Shown here: positions 11,741 through 21,906 of the stretch, piece by piece
Position numbering within the stretch: the first letter of the stretch is position 1
Layout: every line of letters begins with the position of its first letter
DNA from: Branchiostoma floridae
Taxonomy: Eukaryota; Chordata; Leptocardii; Amphioxiformes; Branchiostomatidae
NCBI RefSeq assembly: GCF_000003815.2
Contig: NC_049995.1
Location: 9,125,802 to 9,157,590 of the forward strand
Direction: 5' to 3'
DNA: 31,789 bases
Program-made: the position numbers and the translations under genes
Notes under the pieces: generated by a model
What the model saw: only the letters and a program-made list of their open reading frames with translations
Told to the model about the DNA's origin: nothing
The model's database searches: none

Positions 11741-13113
11741 TTGATAAAAATGTGTTGTTGTTTTTTTTGGCAAGTTTAGAAAGACAGATTTCAACGAAAA
11801 TGACAACATGGGTTCCCAATAAGTGAGATCGAAAAAAAAATTAAGCTTGAGACAACCCTGTTTCCTAGTCTAATTATAGAAGAAAATTCTCTCCCTATCT
11901 TTAATCTAACTGAAAGTGCAAAACATTTCAGTGACCTCAATACCAAGCGCTATTTACGCACAAAGACTAAAAGAGTGTCATGCCCCAAAATGGGGGAGGG
12001 CGATTTTCAAAATATGTCTGACAAAGAGGGCAACAGTTCAAATGTGATCCTAAAATGTTTACCGCTCAAAAAGGATTAACGGAACTGTGCATGCGACCTC
12101 TGGACGAGATTAGAGGTCAAATACCACCATAAACTGCGACCTTGGACAGTGACTTGCCCGACATACTGACCAGAATATTCCAGAAATCTGGATTAACACA
12201 TTTTTATCTGAGGGGTGCTATATAGTCAAGAGATTAGATCTGAATGTAAATACATTAAGGAACTGTTAACAGCCAGTTACGCCTTTTTCTCTGTCAAATA
12301 TTTGTTAGACTACTTAGAGTTGTTAAAAATATACAAGAAAACATTTGCCCTGAATATACATGTACAGTATCAAAGGCAAACGGCGCAGAATATCAGTGTA
12401 TTTAAACATTATTTCTTGTAATGATACTGTACATTCATTTACATTTGCAATGATTTTATTTCTCTGTACAGGGAAAAAGAAGATTTTTGTGGTTTTAAAA
12501 TGACGGCTGACCCAATTGTGTAATAAAGAAAAAATACAAGATAGATATGTTTGTTGTGTAACGAATAAGCTGTGAAAGCTTACTGCAAAAACCGAGAAAA
12601 CAAAACACCAGAAAAGTTTCGAGATTTGCAGTATTAGGCTAACAATCAAAGACTGTCATTTGCACCTGTTGCCCCAATGTAGTAAATCACAAATGATTAC
12701 CCAAGTGCTGCGTTTGTGTAAGTCCTTACATTTAGAGAAAAGCACAACTAATGCATAAGCTTTTGAGTGAAATATTCATATTAACACTTCGACAAATGTT
12801 AGAAGAGGTGGATATATTCTCGATTTGTCAAACTAACCTGGTCTTGATAACAGAAGGGCAAACAGAAATTGCAAATATTTACTTCCTGTTATTTCTTTAC
12901 ACTGTGACAAAACAACTACTTCCTTGTATTGATTATCATGACAAAACCTCAAGTGAGTCACTATGCAAATTAAGCATGTCTGGACCATATGGTAGGGTGT
13001 ACATGATTGTTCACTATTTTCTGCATTGACTTTGTGTTAAATCGTTCGTGAACAAATATTCTATGGCATACAAACAAGTTTTTAATATTTTTTATTCTCT
13101 ATAACTACATTCC
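11741..13113. other. No gene recognised
   Basis: AT-rich. The longest open frame (12649-12323, minus, 108 codons) is Phe/Ile-rich low-information sequence. Confidence 0.45.
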
Positions 13114-13605
13114 CAGCAGTTCCAGAGCAAGTTGGTGTTGGGCCCAAAATTATATCACTTCTTCCTTACATCACAAGCTATCTGAAACTAAAAAATCAAG
13201 ACCATATAGCAATCCGAAAAATGTAATTCTCCTACGCCCAACCAAATTTTACTAACACAATCAAGCTTATGTGAAGCTGCCAAGAAAATGTGTTACGTAG
13301 AATCAAGCTGTATAATATCATTTTCTTATACTTTCAATGCTTCATTACGTAAACCAAATTACTCAATAAACGCTTGTTCAATACACTGGAACGACTCAAT
13401 ATAACCCAAAGCACTAAAGAATTACACTCTCAATGAGTAAGCATTCAAAAAGATAAAGAAAAAACATAAAATGTCTAGGACAAAAGATACAAAAAATAGA
13501 ATTCTGCTGCAGTACCAAGGTCACACAACAGGGGGCCAAAAATCCAGATTCTTGAGTTATGCTGGCCACAAATATCTGGAAACACACACCAAAAACTATA
13601 CCTCA
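13114..13605. repeat. Dispersed repeat family R1, copy A, split by an insertion
   Basis: The 5' part (13114-13210: GCAGTTCCAGAGCAAGTTGG ... ATCAAGACCATATAGCA) and 3' part (13476-13605: GACAAAAGATA ... ATTCTGCTGCAGTACCAAGG ... CAGGGGGCCAAAA ... CCACAAATATCTGGAAACA) correspond to consecutive parts of copy C at 29371-29690. The roughly 265 bases between are absent from copy C and match a segment at 15.92 kb instead. I see no coding potential. This looks like an old retroposon-type dispersed repeat of amphioxus-like genomes (recollection). Confidence 0.55.
13211..13475. repeat. Repeat family R2, copy 1, inserted inside R1 copy A
   Basis: Roughly nine in ten bases match 15922-16197: ATTCTCCTACGCCCAACCAA, ACAATCAAGCTTATGTG, AGAATCAAGCTGTATAATAT, TTCTTATACTTTCAATGCTT, CTCAATAAACGCTTG and ACTCAATATAACCCAAAGC occur in the same order. 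I see no terminal inverted repeats and no clear target duplication. Boundaries are set by comparison with uninterrupted R1 and are good to within several bases. Confidence 0.6.
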
Positions 13606-14147
13606 GTGAAAAACAGCCAATCAGAAAATGTCACAATTCTATACATTATTCATTATCTTTGCAGTTCTCAAATCATTCCTTACAACCTTCCCGCTATCTT
13701 ATTTGTTTACAATATAAAAACATTCATGTAGACTTGTTTACTTCAGACGATGTACCCCCCAAGGACATAGACGTGAATATTCCCTTATTTCCCCATTAAA
13801 ACTTACATCACATGTAATAACGTTTGCAATCTTGTCTGCCAACTGTTAATTCTCACTTGTTATTATCCACTGCAAATGACTTTCCTATATAATCATCTTA
13901 CATCAAAAACCTTTTAGTACAATTTATAGTCATTATTACTTATCAGTTATAGTAAGATTGTTGCATCCTAATCAAATTGCTTAATTTGTATGTAAGTGAA
14001 GGTCACTTGAAATTCTGTTTTTTTTCTCACGTTCAACTGACAACTTCAGCATTTACATGTTTTCAACATTATTGTGACTTCTGTCAAAATGTAGAAATGC
14101 AAAATAAAAACACAAATATGCAACTATTTCGCAGACATGAAGCCACT

Positions 14148-14207
14148 CTCTCATTGGTTGAACTACTAATTGCCAAGCTCTCATTGGCTGAAGTGCTAAT
14201 TATGATG
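14148..14207. repeat. 30-bp imperfect tandem duplication with CCAAT and TAATTA motifs
   Basis: Two adjacent units each read CTCTCATTGG(T/C)TGAA ... CTAATT. Each carries an inverted CCAAT box and a homeodomain-type TAATT core. No gene is nearby. Confidence 0.4.
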
Positions 14208-14642
14208 GACAGTCAAGATCAGTATTGTACATAAAATACTGACCTCAACTGTTAAATCTTAGGGTTGTTCGAAGTTCAGGGAGGGATATTTTTCTTTTAG
14301 TTTACCATATAAAATTGTGATGATATGCAGAAGTCTTAGCATATACTATATATATATAGTAACACATAATAATGTCTTAAATGAAATAAAAATGCCATGA
14401 TATGAAAATCTGACTTTCAACATTTTCAGTCAGTCATCACAGGCTAGTTGAACAATATTTGGCTACAATTTAAGAATTCATACGAAAAATATGTAAAATA
14501 TACCCAAAGGTCTAGTTAAAAACCAAACCATTTCCAAGAAATTTTCCAAAAGTAAAAGATTCATCACTCCAAGACCAATAATTGTATAGTATGACATCAT
14601 ACAGTCTTAGTTCATGTTACCGTACACGGAGCTAAAATCCGA

Positions 14643-14718
14643 CTGACGGCGTAACCAATGCGTCTGACTCAGCCGTCAGGGTTAACTACGATCACCATAT
14701 TAGGTAAGCGCTGACGGC
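14643..14718. repeat. CTGACGGC hairpin plus a third copy
   Basis: CTGACGGC (14643-14650) and GCCGTCAG (14672-14679) form a perfect 8-bp inverted repeat around a 21-base loop. CTGACGGC recurs at 14711-14718. Confidence 0.35.
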
Positions 14719-15921
14719 ATGTGATAAGCAGGTACGTATATTTCCCAAGGGTATTGATGACTCAGTGGTGCAGGGCTTAACAGTTATAAACTCAGCTTAT
14801 AATATATCTGTGCTGGAGATGTCATATCAACCTGGGCTTGAACAACTAATCTAGAAATTTACGTGCAAAGGAAAAAAATTGAGCTGAGTTTTTTTTTTAA
14901 AATCACTCTACTGGCCCAAATCAACTTTTCACTGGCTTGAAATTTGAATATCATATTTCTATAAACCTTTACTTGTACTTTTTGACAAAAGGAATTTTTA
15001 GCACTTGCCGATGTGAAAATGTTCGAATCATTTGTATCAAAGATTTTACAATTCGAAAAAAGAGGAGAAATTTTTTTTAAATAGTGAGAATACAATTTTG
15101 GGTCTTGATTTAGTAAAAAAAAAATATCAATACATTTTATGCCAATTCCAAATAACGATTTCTGTATAACTGACACAAAAACAGCTAAAATTGATAATAA
15201 AATGACAGAATTAAGAATCGATTGACAAAGTCATATCAAAGGTAATAACCTTTCCATTGACGTTTAACCTACCATGCGCAGTTATTTTTAAAGAAAAACT
15301 CCAAAACAAGATGTCATAAATTATCACTTCAGACGCACACTACATCGGTAACGCTACGCCAGTTGTCGCTGTCATGTCTTTTTGACCTTTGCGAAAGGTC
15401 ACGACGTGATCACACAACACGTCCCTTGATATCAAACCCCCCTTTCCCCCAGGTATTTAGCGAGGGATCGAAATGGCAACGCTATCAATCAAATACTGCA
15501 TTCTTAGAATTTCTTAACCCCTTTCCTGGGTATAGACACCAGCGACTACACTGGGATAAACCCTACACCACAATACAAGATTCATATGTTATACAAATTA
15601 TATATGACCTAGGAAAATTAAATTTGCGTTTCAGATTTCAGTTCTGAAAAACTTAGGTAGGGATTGTTGGTTTTTTACGGCTGAAGCGTTCATACAAATA
15701 TACTTTTCGATGTGATTTTAAACAAAAACTGGCATTTTTAACATCATATTTTAATCATACAGATATATATCATACAAGCACAAGAAAACAAATTAAGAGA
15801 ACTTCAACTTGTTGAAAAATGATTCTATATTTTCATCACTAAGATCAAAAATTGAATACCTTTTGCCAAATGTCGACCCAAAAAAATGCTAGGGCTGGAA
15901 AGGTTTTTGCTGACGTCGATT

Positions 15922-16197
15922 GGGTAATCAGAAAGATGTTATTCTCCTATGCCCAACCAAATTTTACTTATTACACAATCAAGCTTATGTGGAGCTACCA
16001 CGAAGACGTATTACTAGTAGAATCAAGCTGTATAATATCAATTTTCTTATACTTTCAATGCTTCATTACATTAACCAAACTACTCAATAAACGCTTGCTC
16101 AATACACTGTAATGACTCAATATAACCCAAAGCTCTAAAGACTTACATTGGCAACGAGCTACTATTTCTAATCAAACAAAGAAAAGACATAAAATCA
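15922..16197. repeat. Repeat family R2, copy 2
   Basis: A direct-orientation counterpart of 13211-13475, about 2.7 kb away. Small insertions (such as TTATTACACAATC for TAACACAATC) distinguish the copies. I cannot tell whether this is a mobile element or the donor of a local copy. Confidence 0.6.
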
Positions 16198-17460
16198 TTC
16201 ATAACAATGACAATAATCCTTCCTTCGTAGAGCTGTTAATACCAATAATAAGTGGCTTGCATTAAAGAACAATGACTAATTATGGCTTGTCAGAAGGCTT
16301 ATTGTGTTCAAAAACCCTTGAAGGCGTGAAGTTGTCTTATTGTAACAAGCATGCAAATTGGACAAGACAATCTGACAAGGAATTGATTAGGACAAGTCAT
16401 ATTGTCTTGACGCAAATGAAAAGAATTCTTCCAAAAAAATTGTGGACTTTCTATAACAGGAAATATCACTCATATTCGAGTTACCGTTTTTCATAATTTC
16501 TAGTGTAGATGTGTCAGTTGCCCACTATGTATACCATAGAAGATGGATATTGTGAAGACAATTTTTAATTTAACACAGAAAAAGAACATATCCGTCTACA
16601 AAAGCATAGATTCTAGTGTCCTACTTGGTGTAAGTAAGACAACTGTTGCCTTTTTACAGTGCAAGGCTGCAAGACTGCAAGCAGTACTAGATCTATAGAT
16701 TGATTATACTGTTTTATACTACAGCCCTATGGGGTGAGAATACCAGTTTAAACCAGTTTGGCTAACAATAGGACGTAAGACGGAATGGCATTATGTAGAC
16801 AACTAAATGGTAAACTATGAGACAAGCCCTCAACTATATTGGTAAACAACAAATGCAAAACTTAAAGGCCTTACTCATAAAAACTTTCAACTTACATAGA
16901 ACATACTTTTTTTGTTACAAAAATACATAAGTAGATTTGTAATTTTCCTTTTAAATACCCCAAAGAACAAGTATTGAAATAATTGAAAGAAAATACTTCA
17001 TTCACTGACAGACAAAATAACCAGGTTACTTCTCACTGAAAAGATTCAATTTTTCATTTACTCTAACAAGGGATCAAATAACTGTTTAGCAATGACCTGA
17101 AAATTACTAACACAGCCTCCTACATTCCTTCACTATTGTGAGTTGCCACTATTAAAAGAAACTATTCCTTTGGGAACTCTAGTTATCAGAAAATCTAAGC
17201 ACAATCCTTCTACTATTCAACAAGTGGACACCCTAGGGCCTTCCTACTCAAATAAAATGGGCAGTCTTTATATTTTATGACAAGTATATCCGTCAGGTAT
17301 ATCCGCCTTATACAAATAAGGAACTTCCTGGCTCTTTCTTAGGCCTCGCAGGTAATAACTCACGTCACAGCTTCTTAAACAGCTCCTTAGGTGCGGAAGG
17401 AGCAACCGTTAGTCATAAGAGGGTTCTTGAAGTGCTCTTTTCAATTCGCAAAGCACTCAC

Positions 17461-17537
17461 CTTTTCTCGTCGCACATTGAAAGATGAATATTAAGATTTC
17501 AAAGAAAATCCCATGAAAGAAGTACTTCTGATCCCAC
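17461..17537 (-). other. Possible 77-nt exon (minus strand)
   Basis: The minus strand reads an acceptor-like CAATCTTTTTGTGTAG, then 77 nt, then a strong donor AAAAG|GTGAGT. One frame is open across it (WDQKYFFHGI to FQCATRK) but matches nothing I know. It lies between the promoter candidate at 23.5 kb and the PTP4A ATG exon, so it could be an optional leader exon, part of another gene, or chance. Confidence 0.2.
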
Positions 17538-19059
17538 CTACACAAAAAGATTGATCATTTTCAAGCAAAGACATCTATAGAAGTGGTCCCACAGACTCTA
17601 TTTTACAACATCTTAAGTTAAAGAACAAACTTATTATCAAGACTACAAGCATTTTTTACCGCAAGGAAGAAATAATAATGCAACCTAAATGACCTCAAGT
17701 TCTCTGGTAGACAAATTCGGAATTCCCGATCACGACTCGCATTTGAGTGTGTGATAATGAAGAACATCAGACGCTCACACAAGAGTGAGCATACAGCCTC
17801 AGGAAATTACTGTGACTAAGACGGATTCACTTCCTTGAAGACATCGACTGAACTAAAGACGGAAAGGATCAAGGATCTTAAAGACATGGGCCAGAAATAG
17901 CTCCTTCTTGAATGATAACACAACTGGGAGATTTAAGGGCTAAGGTTTTTCTCAGAAGGAATTATGTAAGGGTGTCTTCCTTTAACAAATTGGAAAACGC
18001 TTCCAAGGATTAAAGAATTTGTCACCTAAATCTATTATTTATTGGCCTAGAGTACATGTATGTTTATATATTCTACCGCCCTACTGACTGAAGGGGGTCA
18101 TATACCTGAATGGTTTACATTTAAAACAGAATGTAAGTAGGTGGACAACATTTTTGAGAAAATACAGAATGCTTTCCCTGTTGCCTTTTCGGTGGAAATC
18201 ATCATAATATCCTCATTTTGTTTTGTCGTAAAATACTCAACAAAAGGTTTCAAAATTCAAAATAGCCTTTTCTGCTATACAGTATATCATTATCCTGTTA
18301 AAGTTATTTGTACATTGTGAATGAAAATGGTGTACAAAAAAGGATTTAAAACATACAAATGCCTTACATGTTTCCGTCTTCTAATTATACAACAACTGGG
18401 GGTAGGATTTCTAACAAGAATGGCGGACACAAGCCATGGGAAAAAGAGAACACACCCCAAGGGTACAAAACCCATGAATAAAGCTAGCCGTCAACACTGG
18501 AATGCTGGCAAAAATGTATGCTATTCCAGCTGGGTTTCCCAAAACATCAATATTGGGACTTTGTAACAAGCTACCAGAATAACCATTTGCTTTTTAACCT
18601 GTACCCCACTGAGGTAGCCATTTGGCACAAAATCTGCATTGGTTATGGGGTTAGGTAGTAGGAAAATGGTTAAAATACATGTATTGGGATTAGTACTACA
18701 TGTAGCTTCTTCATGCATTAAGAATTACGTAGATTGTCAATGGTGTTACCTATTCAGTAGTCATTGAATGAAAACAAAAACACAAGTCTGCCACTAAAAT
18801 GTAATATCTTACTTATAAAAACTACTAGTATTCTGCTATTCTAAATCGCTTTTCTTGACATAGCAATGACAGAAAAAAACAGAACCACTACGCTTTTCTT
18901 GACAGAAAAAAAAACACATTTCGAGGCAGAATATTTTCCTCTATAGCATTTTGTTAAGTTTCACCATAGTATTGTGTGTTATTGTGACTGTGAGTGAAAA
19001 AAATTTGTCGTTCATATTCATTTCCACAACTAATACTTATAGTATGCTAATACAGTTAA

Positions 19060-19108
19060 ACTCTGATTGGTTCATGGCAGTTCGAAGCTCTGATTGGCTA
19101 CTGACAAG
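19060..19108. repeat. Duplicated CTCTGATTGGYT motif
   Basis: CTCTGATTGGTT and CTCTGATTGGCT occur about 27 bases apart, like the pair at 14.15 kb. Each includes an inverted CCAAT box. Confidence 0.3.
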
Positions 19109-19871
19109 AAGAAATAAAAAGAACATGCCAGCGAAAACAATATATTTTCCCTATCAGAGAAAACATAATAAAACATAGACCTGTGTTCCCTTAGCTTTAG
19201 GCCAGACGATACACCTATTACGATCAACAAAAAATCAGTGTACTCACTTTTGATTATACGCAGTCCCTTTGCGACATAAAATCACCCTCCTCCTAACATA
19301 AGCACTCCCCTATGTGCATAGCTTTAACTTGTCTGCTATACTAATGATCGAAACTCCCTATAGCTACATACATGTCTTTCTGATTCATACTGCATTTACA
19401 TGTAGGTGGTATGCAAGAACCCATGACTTATTCTTTAGAAAAAAAAAGCTTAGAAAGTTTGACCTTTTCGCCGACTCAGTTAGTCAGTATTCCGAAAGAT
19501 TGACTGATACCGTGATTATATACAGTCATCGACTGATCGTCAGTCAAAACCTCGTCTGAGTCAGGCACCTTAGACACCCAACCGGCATACAAATCACTCG
19601 TACAAAATCGCATGCTCCCACTCAAAATCCGTGGTGAATTCACCTTCAATGGAGTCAGAATACCAATGTGTGAGGCGGTATTATATGATATAGAGTCTGT
19701 CGCCTGTGGCTTTTAGAGCTTGCAGATAAAGCCGGAAAGTGTGAATTTATCTTGCTAAGCAATACCACTCTCTTAACATGTGACTTGTATCAACCATGTC
19801 ATACTATGGCTACGTGCTTGCTTGTACATGTACCTTGTACCAAAGGGTAGTGATACATGAAAACAGGCTGT

Positions 19872-20104
19872 ACTGTATAATGTGAAATATTTGCAGTGGT
19901 TTTATGTTTGCGGTTATTGCACAACAAATATTTCACAACTTACCGTATGAATACAGATATTATTGTGTGCTGTAATTTGGAAAATATTCGCAGAGGTATT
20001 ATGTTTGGGGTTGACATTGTTAACTTATGACAAGAAAATATGTTTTGTCTTGCATTGTATTACTAGTACTACAACCGCAAACTTTAAAAAAAAACTGTGA
20101 ATGC
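19872..20104. mobile_element. CpG-decayed relative of the 30.0-kb CG-rich element
   Basis: It begins TACTGTATAATGTGAAATAT then TTGCAGTGGTTTTATGTTTG and ends CAACCGCAAACTTTAAA...CTGTGAATG. This is the pattern of the element at 30036-30250 with most CG replaced by TG or CA. A second, similar head starts at about 19969 (TGCTGTAATTTGGAAAATAT), so the copy is partly tandem. Confidence 0.45.
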
Positions 20105-20259
20105 CTCCTTCTAAGTGAACTTACAATCAATTTCCAGTACAATTTAAATGATTTTTAAAACAATTTTAAGTAATTTTTCCATGGATATGATAGAGAATGA
20201 CGCCCCCCTCCCCCAAACACACACAGGAAATCCAGTTTCTCAGGTCTACAAATGTAAAT

Positions 20260-20293
20260 GAGGTCTAGGAAAAAAATGTTGTGTTTCCTGTTT
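20260..20293 (+). repeat. Inverted repeat arm left of the 20.6-kb transposon
   Basis: GAGGTCTAGG...AATGTTGTGTTTCCTGTTT matches the reverse complement of 21871-21906. Both are followed (in their own orientation) by a CCTACC-type stretch. The pair flanks the 1.15-kb element in opposite orientation and is probably two copies of one interspersed repeat. Confidence 0.5.
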
Positions 20294-20609
20294 TCCCACC
20301 TACCCTAGAAAAACCTACCGACCCTAGAGTTTTTCGGGTGGGCAGTGAAGTCACATAGCTTCCAGTTAGAATTTTTATTCAGCCTGCTTCCTATTGAAGT
20401 AAAAACACTGCTTGTCCTACCTAATGAAGGATAATGAAATGTATCTATTTTGCACAAAATTAAAGTTTGACATTGAAAGACACTTACCTAGTGTCCTCAT
20501 GCATTTCAGTTAAATTATACTTTGTTCAACTGTATAATGATAAATAATAATATCGGGTGTATTTTGCAGCCAGTAGGTACCCAAAGTGTGGGCAATGAGG
20601 CTGTTTAAC

Positions 20610-21767
20610 ATGGTCAGGGCTCCAGACTAACTTTTTGGCCTAGGAGCACCGCGCTCCTAACTCTTAAAACTTAGGAGCGCCAGCAAAAATCTAGGAGCAC
20701 CACTATAAAAATTGGTTGTAGAAGCAAAAAATCTAATAATCATTGTTGATAACCTGGAATATCATATTTTGATACAGTAATATAAAAGAAAAAACAATCT
20801 TGCTTTAAATATGGTGAAAGGCCTACATTGATGTGGTGGTTCTTGGGATAGGAGGACAAATCACATAATTTTTTTTGCTACTGACGGCTGATTTATTCAG
20901 ACTCGAATCATGTACCTCCAGCCTTGTCAGGCATGACTGCTGAAGAACAAGTTTTAAATGCCGAAAAAATGAGTTAATCAAACTTGCAACATAAGGATTA
21001 TCAAAATCAATTCAATACTGAAACCAAGTTACACAGACAAAAAAGTAATTATGCCTTCTTATTGTAAGAACAATGGAAAAATAACTGATTAATCCCAAAT
21101 TACCATTTAAATCGAAAAAAATAAACCACAAATAAGTATAAAAGTACAAGTGTGTCACAAATTGGGTGAAATTGAACTGAAAGTGGAAATAGTGCAGGCG
21201 GCTCTCCAACACCAAGATCGTACCTCAAGAATGTTTTCTTTCCACCCTACCACTTTTTTTATATTTAAGGCCTACTTGTGCACTGTCACAGGGGCTAAAA
21301 CATTGTTGTCTAAAAAGTCATGTTACATAAGTTTTGTTACTGCCTACTGGACCTTCACTTACCGTGCTGTCATAGCTTATCATACCATACCATTACCAAG
21401 GAGGTTATTTGCTATACATGAAATCTCCTTGGCCAAACCAATATATCATGTATACTCTCAAATTTCCCTATCTGTTTGGACAAAGGGAATAGATAAAGGT
21501 CCAGTGAAAATACATTTTTTAAACCTCCTTGGTACATGTAATTGAAGACAGGCAGACACATGGCAGACCTTAATGAGGTGTGACCACCCCTGTCAGGGGA
21601 AGAAACTGACACCTGGCAGGGATAGCCTTCCCCTGCTTAGCTGCATGATAAATGATGATTAATTGTAAGAGGTCGCACTGTGCGACTGTGGTTACAGATC
21701 TGGTCGCATCAGGGGAATTCTACTCGCATATGCGACTAACTTGGTCGCAGTCAGGAGCCCTGATGGT
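20610..21767. mobile_element. 1148-bp hAT-like non-autonomous DNA transposon with 5-bp target duplication
   Basis: The terminal inverted repeat CAGGGCTCC (20615-20623) has its complement GGAGCCCTG at 21754-21762. The direct repeat ATGGT flanks it at 20610-20614 and 21763-21767. CAGGG-type ends fit the hAT superfamily, and the 5-bp duplication fits a hAT5-like group; the class is inferred from ends alone. Subterminal regions carry repeated short palindromic words (TAGGAGCACC/GCTCCTAA on the left, GTCGCA/TGCGAC on the right). A 131-codon open frame at 21150-21545 has no recognisable domain and runs through a nested element, so I do not call it a gene. No transposase is seen. Confidence 0.7.
21394..21534. 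mobile_element. 137-bp TA-flanked MITE nested in the hAT-like element
   Basis: CCAAGGAGGTT (21396-21406) and AACCTCCTTGG (21522-21532) are 11-bp perfect terminal inverted repeats with TA on both outer sides (21394-21395, 21533-21534). This is the arrangement of Tc1/mariner-type MITEs. It lies wholly inside 20615-21762, so it inserted later or was carried in. Confidence 0.6.
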
Positions 21768-21870
21768 CGAAGCATATTGTAATATGTCACACTAGAGTTT
21801 TGGCCAGCCTAAAATAAAGAAAAGGCAAGAAAGATAATCCCAACCTACCAACCGTAATTTTTGCAGGACT

Positions 21871-21906
21871 GAAACAGGAAACACAACATTATTTTCCCTA
21901 GGCCTC
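21871..21906 (-). repeat. Inverted repeat arm right of the 20.6-kb transposon
   Basis: The reverse complement reads GAGGCCTAGGGAAAATAATG then TTGTGTTTCCTGTTTC, the counterpart of 20260-20293. Confidence 0.5.

Larger units (their letters stand above)
13606..15921. other. No gene recognised
   Basis: AT-rich, apart from the tandem CCAAT duplication (14.15 kb), the CTGACGGC hairpin (14.65 kb) and an (AT)n palindrome near 14345. Confidence 0.45.
16198..19871. other. No gene recognised except a possible 77-nt exon at 17.5 kb
   Basis: AT-rich sequence with small random open frames, a duplicated CTCTGATTGG motif at 19.06 kb, and no clear repeat ends. Confidence 0.4.

Noticed and set aside
12323-12649. 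108-codon minus-strand open frame
   Set aside because: Phe/Ile/Val-rich translation of AT-rich DNA, with no family resemblance and no splice or promoter context.
19570-19690. Minus-strand peptide-like string RLTHWYSDSIEGEF
   Set aside because: Only about 26 codons between stops, no start or splice sites, no known match.
21150-21545. 131-codon plus-strand open frame, the longest in the window
   Set aside because: No recognisable domain. It crosses the ends of a nested MITE inside a non-autonomous transposon, so it is a chance frame.
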